In this document: one piece after another, positions 13,348 through 16,050 of the stretch
Numbering within the stretch: the stretch's first letter is position 1
Layout: every line of letters starts with the position of its first letter
Origin: Clostridia bacterium
GTDB lineage: Bacteria > Bacillota > Clostridia > Christensenellales > UBA1242
NCBI GenBank assembly: GCA_900766395.1
Contig: CAAFWB010000088.1
Location: forward strand, 1-16,050
Direction of reading: 5' to 3'
Length of the DNA: 16,050 bases
Notes under the pieces: model-generated
Told to the model about the DNA's origin: nothing
Databases searched by the model: none
What the model saw: the letters and a program-made list of their open reading frames with translations, nothing else
Program-made: the position numbers and the translations under genes

Positions 13348-13672
13348 AATCATCCTCCAACTTTAAATACTTTTTATAGGCACATTGAATTTCTTTGAGT
13401 CCCAAGAACATTGTTTCAAACAAAACTTGTGACTCCTCAATTTTTTTGAGGTCAGTTGTTTTGAGAACAACTTTGAGATAGCCTTTCTTGTCATCACGCC
13501 TCACATCAACATTTTGTTTTTGGACTTTGTCAAGCCCCAAAATGCAAGTGAGCGTCAGAGTTGAGATTGCTGCGCACACAATGTCGCTTCCCTCAACATC
13601 ATATCCCGTATGTCCCGAACACTCAAAGCCAATAATACTTTTGTTTTGCCTAAAAATTTTGATTTGTGTCAT
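13334..13672 (-). CDS. prp: Ribosomal-processing cysteine protease Prp
   Basis: Prp (YsxB) removes the N-terminal leader of L27, an essential step in Bacillota that carry the extended L27. The 112-residue protein has the catalytic dyad in its usual setting: His in GHTGYDVEGSDIVCAAIS (H21) and Cys (C33) in the same segment. It lies between rplU and rpmA, the standard place. The start is one base after the rplU stop, and the end overlaps rpmA, so all three are coupled and made together. Having the protease and its cleavable L27 substrate in the same operon supports both assignments. Confidence 0.94.
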   Translation of the reverse strand: MTQIKIFRQNKSIIGFECSGHTGYDVEGSDIVCAAISTLTLTCILGLDKVQKQNVDVRRDDKKGYLKVVLKTTDLKKIEESQVLFETMFLGLKEIQCAYKKYLKLEDDYEIF

Positions 13673-13673
13673 A

Positions 13674-13979
13674 TTACTTTACCAATGTGATTTTTACTTT
13701 TGTGAATGGTTGTCTATGACCTTGTTTTTTGCGTTCGTTTTTCTTTGCTTTATATTTGAAAACAACGATTTTGTCGCCTTTTCCGTGAGCCAAAACTTCA
13801 GCTTCAACACTGTGGTCTGAAACTAATGGATTTCCAGCAACAACTTTGTCATTATCACAGAAGAGCAAAACGTCAAAATTTACTTTGTCGCCAACGTTTC
13901 TTTCAATCTTTTCGATTTCGATAACATCGCCTTCTGAAACTTTATATTGTTTTCCACCGGTCTGAATGATAGCAAACAT
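13674..13979 (-). CDS. rplU: 50S ribosomal protein L21
   Basis: L21 binds 23S rRNA in the 50S subunit. The 101-residue protein begins MFAIIQTGGKQYKVSEGD, the conserved start, and contains VLLFCDNDKVVAGNPLV and the basic FKYKAKKNERKKQGHRQPF followed by TKVKI, all typical. I chose the ATG at 13977-13979, which follows a perfect AAGGAGGT site. The seven-codon longer form would run through that site. It is the first gene of the operon, controlled by the promoter at 14094-14122 and the leader at 13980-14087. Confidence 0.97.
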   Translation of the reverse strand: MFAIIQTGGKQYKVSEGDVIEIEKIERNVGDKVNFDVLLFCDNDKVVAGNPLVSDHSVEAEVLAHGKGDKIVVFKYKAKKNERKKQGHRQPFTKVKITLVK

Positions 13980-14087
13980 AATACTACCTCCTTCCTTCAA
14001 TACTCGCTATTATGGTGTTTGCAGGTTAATTTTGTTTTCAAAACTCAATCCATGCAAAAACTTTGTCCAACCATTTTTATGCGGCCG
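13980..14087 (-). promoter_or_regulatory. Probable L21 ribosomal-protein leader (autoregulatory mRNA element)
   Basis: The roughly 108-base 5' untranslated region of rplU can form nested helices. ATGGT (14074-14070) pairs with ACCAT (14016-14012), enclosing TTTGCATGG (14058-14050) paired with CCTGCAAA (14025-14018) with one bulge. The segments GGTTGGACAAAG and CCTGCAAACACC resemble conserved parts of the L21 leader known from Bacillota, as I recall it. By analogy, excess L21 would bind and repress the operon. The identification is by pattern and position and needs a covariance-model search. Confidence 0.6.
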
Positions 14088-14093
14088 AAACTT

Positions 14094-14122
14094 AATATAA
14101 CAAAAAGCAATTTTTTTGTCAA
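14094..14122 (-). promoter_or_regulatory. Consensus sigma-A promoter of rplU-prp-rpmA
   Basis: On the minus strand, TTGACA (14117-14122) is a perfect -35, followed after 17 bases by TATATT (14094-14099). It is the strongest promoter in the window, as expected for ribosomal protein genes. Transcription would start about base 14087, giving the leader described at 13980-14087. Confidence 0.8.
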
Positions 14123-14141
14123 TAAATATTATTAAATAAAT

Positions 14142-15536
14142 TTATTTATCTTTTTGAATGTGATTGATGTAGGAAAGAGCAACTGTGTCAAACTTATTTT
14201 TTGAATATACTTTGTTAAAGAGTGCGAGTGATTGAGGATATTTTTTGTCATCAAACAACCTCACCGCCTCTTCAAATTGGTCTTTATAGAGATTGAGATT
14301 ATATCTTTGGTCTTGGTCATAGGTGTCCAAAAGTTCAAACATTGCAAAGCGTTTTTCGCCATTGAAAGACAATAGTCCAATATATCGATAACTATATGCT
14401 TTGTCATTTTTTATTGCATTGAGAGTGCGCTTTGAAAAAATGACTTTTGTGCCATAAAGCTTGTTGACTTCTTGCATTTTTGATGTGTAGTTGACATTGT
14501 CAGAAATAATTGTTGGCGATTTTCTTTGTTCATCACCCACCACGCCAAACACGACTTCACCTGTGTGAAGACCAATGCCAATATCAATATTAAAAGGATT
14601 TTTTTCGAGCGCATTTTTTATATTCACTTCTCTCACAATTTCTTTTGCACAAAGCATTGCATTGTTTGCGTTTGAAAACACAGCAAGAACACCATCTCCA
14701 AGGTATTTATCAACAAAGCCCTGATGTTTTCGTATGATTGGCGTGACAACTCCAAGATAGTCGTTGATAAACTTAAAATTGTCCGTAAGTGACAAAGTTT
14801 CACTTTTGAGTGTTGAGTTTCTTATATCACAAAACATTGTTGTCACTTCTTTTGTGACACTTCCTCCAAGTTCCAGTTCAGAAAAACTGCGTTTGCCAAG
14901 ATATTTAATGAATTGCTTTGGCACAACTTTTTCATATTCATCACTTGCAACTTTGATTAATTTGTCTTTTTCGGCAAGTTTTTTATCAATTTGGCTAAGT
15001 CCTGTTGCAATTTCAGAAAATTCTCGACTTCCCCCAACCTTATATTTAATTTTGTGTTCGCCTTTGTTGATGTCATAAACAATCCCATTTATTTTCTTTA
15101 TTGGTTTTGAAAGAACGCGAAAAGATATTGCAAGAAAAGCAATATACAACACTGCCAAAACTGCAATCAAGACATAAACAATGGTGTAGTTTTGTCCAAT
15201 TCCTGAAACTTGTCTGAAGTTCACAACTGGTGCATAAGAAATTGAGTTGATGTTATAGAGAACAACAACCAAAAATGCAAAAACAGCTGTTGACGAAATT
15301 GTTGAGAAAAAAAGTTTTCTTGGAAAAGAAAGTTTTTTCACAAATCTTATAAACAAAACAAAGCCCGTGATCACCCAAAGCAAAAAGAATGTCAGAGCAA
15401 TGATGCTTTGCCGATTAAACGTAAAAGCAACTCCACCACTTATGTTCACAATTGAAAGCAATGCAGTAAAAAACACTCCCGCACCAACAAGAGCAATAAT
15501 ATTTATGATTAACAACACTTTTGTGCTTGTTTTCAT
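14142..15536 (-). CDS. Membrane-bound class III adenylate/guanylate cyclase with HAMP-like linker
   Basis: A 464-residue protein with four predicted membrane helices (about 7-29, 45-66, 75-96, 117-139), a HAMP-like linker (about 140-195) and a class III cyclase domain (about 228-405). Metal-binding D237 (TTMFCDIRNST) and D281 (DKYLGDGVLAVF) are present. K277 and D346 (ISDNVN) fit adenine recognition, suggesting ATP as substrate, and N349 is kept. The Arg that normally follows in VNxAxR and stabilises the transition state is Lys (K353, NVNYTSKMQ). This could lower activity. The C terminus (420-460, FEEAVRLFDDKKYPQSLALF) looks like one TPR-type helical pair. The start is ATG 15534-15536, with GGAG 11 bases upstream. 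It follows mtaB by 39 bases. No cyclic-nucleotide receptor gene is visible nearby. Confidence 0.85.
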   Translation of the reverse strand: MKTSTKVLLIINIIALVGAGVFFTALLSIVNISGGVAFTFNRQSIIALTFFLLWVITGFVLFIRFVKKLSFPRKLFFSTISSTAVFAFLVVVLYNINSISYAPVVNFRQVSGIGQNYTIVYVLIAVLAVLYIAFLAISFRVLSKPIKKINGIVYDINKGEHKIKYKVGGSREFSEIATGLSQIDKKLAEKDKLIKVASDEYEKVVPKQFIKYLGKRSFSELELGGSVTKEVTTMFCDIRNSTLKSETLSLTDNFKFINDYLGVVTPIIRKHQGFVDKYLGDGVLAVFSNANNAMLCAKEIVREVNIKNALEKNPFNIDIGIGLHTGEVVFGVVGDEQRKSPTIISDNVNYTSKMQEVNKLYGTKVIFSKRTLNAIKNDKAYSYRYIGLLSFNGEKRFAMFELLDTYDQDQRYNLNLYKDQFEEAVRLFDDKKYPQSLALFNKVYSKNKFDTVALSYINHIQKDK

Positions 15537-15575
15537 AAACTTAATTTCTCCAATGCGAGAGTATTTATTCTTATT

Positions 15576-16050
15576 TTACACTTTTTTGCAAGCTGCAACG
15601 CCGTCTTCGATGCCTTTGATTTTGACTGTGAGCATTTGATTATTCTCAAAGCTTTCGTCAAGTATTTTGCAACGAATGTAATTTTCGGTATATCCCCAAG
15701 CATATCCGCCGTCAAAAGACTCAACGAGGAGTTGATGTTTTTGGTGACTTGATTTCTTTATATACTTGTTGTGAAGTTCCTGTGCCACCTTTTGCAAAAT
15801 CTCAACACGGCGTGCTTTTTCCGAGTTCGGGATTTGATCACGCATTCTGCTTGCAACCGTGCCTTCGCGTTTTGAATATGGGAACACATGAACACCCTCA
15901 AATTGCACTTTCTTAACAAAGTTCACTGTTTCCCAGAACATCTCTTCCGTTTCTCCTGGGAAGCCGACAATAATATCTGTTGTTATTGCTGGATTTTTAA
16001 GCACTTTGCGAAGCATCTTAATGCGCTTGTAATAGTCTTCGGTTGTATAG
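15576..16050 (-). CDS. mtaB: tRNA t6A37 methylthiotransferase MtaB, C-terminal part (runs off the window)
   Basis: MtaB is a radical-SAM enzyme that converts t6A37 to ms2t6A37 in tRNAs reading ANN codons. About 157 C-terminal residues are present; the frame stays open to base 16050, and the Fe-S-binding N-terminal part and radical-SAM cysteines lie outside. The visible part has ITTDIIVGFPGETEEMFWET and the MtaB-type VHVFPYSKREGTVASRMRDQ, which distinguishes it from MiaB and RimO. It ends with a degenerate TRAM-like domain (LLVESFDGGYAWGYTENYIR ... MLTVKIKGIEDGVAACKKV). The cyclase gene follows after 39 bases without a clear terminator. Confidence 0.9.
   Translation of the reverse strand, partial: YTTEDYYKRIKMLRKVLKNPAITTDIIVGFPGETEEMFWETVNFVKKVQFEGVHVFPYSKREGTVASRMRDQIPNSEKARRVEILQKVAQELHNKYIKKSSHQKHQLLVESFDGGYAWGYTENYIRCKILDESFENNQMLTVKIKGIEDGVAACKKV

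Noticed and set aside
1..16050. A mobile element, defence system or biosynthetic cluster hidden in the window
   Set aside because: All substantial ORFs are accounted for by core genes or short unknowns in operons; no integrase, transposase, toxin-antitoxin pair or nuclease-helicase set is seen.

Overview
This is an AT-rich chromosomal segment from a Bacillota (Firmicutes) bacterium, most likely an uncultured member of the Clostridia. The evidence is a Bacillota-type L27 leader peptide with its Prp protease, the sporulation genes yqfC and yqfD, a PolC-family protein, a NifU-like/GGGtGRT pair common in Clostridia, and strong AGGAGG-type ribosome binding sites. TGA works as a stop codon throughout. 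I see no integrase, phage gene, CRISPR array, tRNA or rRNA. Nearly all of it is core housekeeping DNA.

Bases 1-8342, minus strand, form one long transcription unit read right to left: frr, a 69-residue ORF, uppS, cdsA, rseP, a truncated PolC-like gene, yqfC, yqfD, ybeY, era. A separate promoter then leads into yqzL and the start of recO. The unit covers ribosome recycling, undecaprenyl and CDP-diacylglycerol lipid synthesis, intramembrane proteolysis, a DNA exonuclease, sporulation, and rRNA processing and ribosome assembly. It joins two clusters that are separate in Bacillus: frr-uppS-cdsA-rseP-polC, and yqfC-yqfD-ybeY-era-recO. Genes usual in those clusters (dxr, proS, phoH, yqfF, dgkA, cdd) are absent here.

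Bases 8384-8560 hold a 151-bp highly structured inverted-repeat element followed by a bidirectional terminator. Bases 8559-10709, minus strand, carry nfeD, floA and an unrecognised acidic membrane-anchored protein, a membrane-organisation operon. Bases 10816-13016 are the only plus-strand operon: a NifU-like Fe-S scaffold, a GGGtGRT protein and D-aminoacyl-tRNA deacylase. It ends in a terminator that faces the terminator of the convergent rplU-prp-rpmA operon (13027-14122), which has a consensus promoter and a probable L21 autoregulatory leader. Upstream of that lie a membrane-bound class III nucleotide cyclase and the 3' part of mtaB.

The most unusual points are four. (1) yqfD is split by an apparent -1 frameshift exactly at an in-frame A AAA AAA slippery heptamer. 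(2) The gene at the polC position keeps the PolC N-terminal region, OB fold and an intact DEDDh exonuclease but has no PHP or polymerase domain. (3) The 8384-8534 element is either an unrecognised small RNA gene or a TA-flanked MITE. (4) Two genes appear to start at TTG codons overlapping the upstream stop as TTGA.
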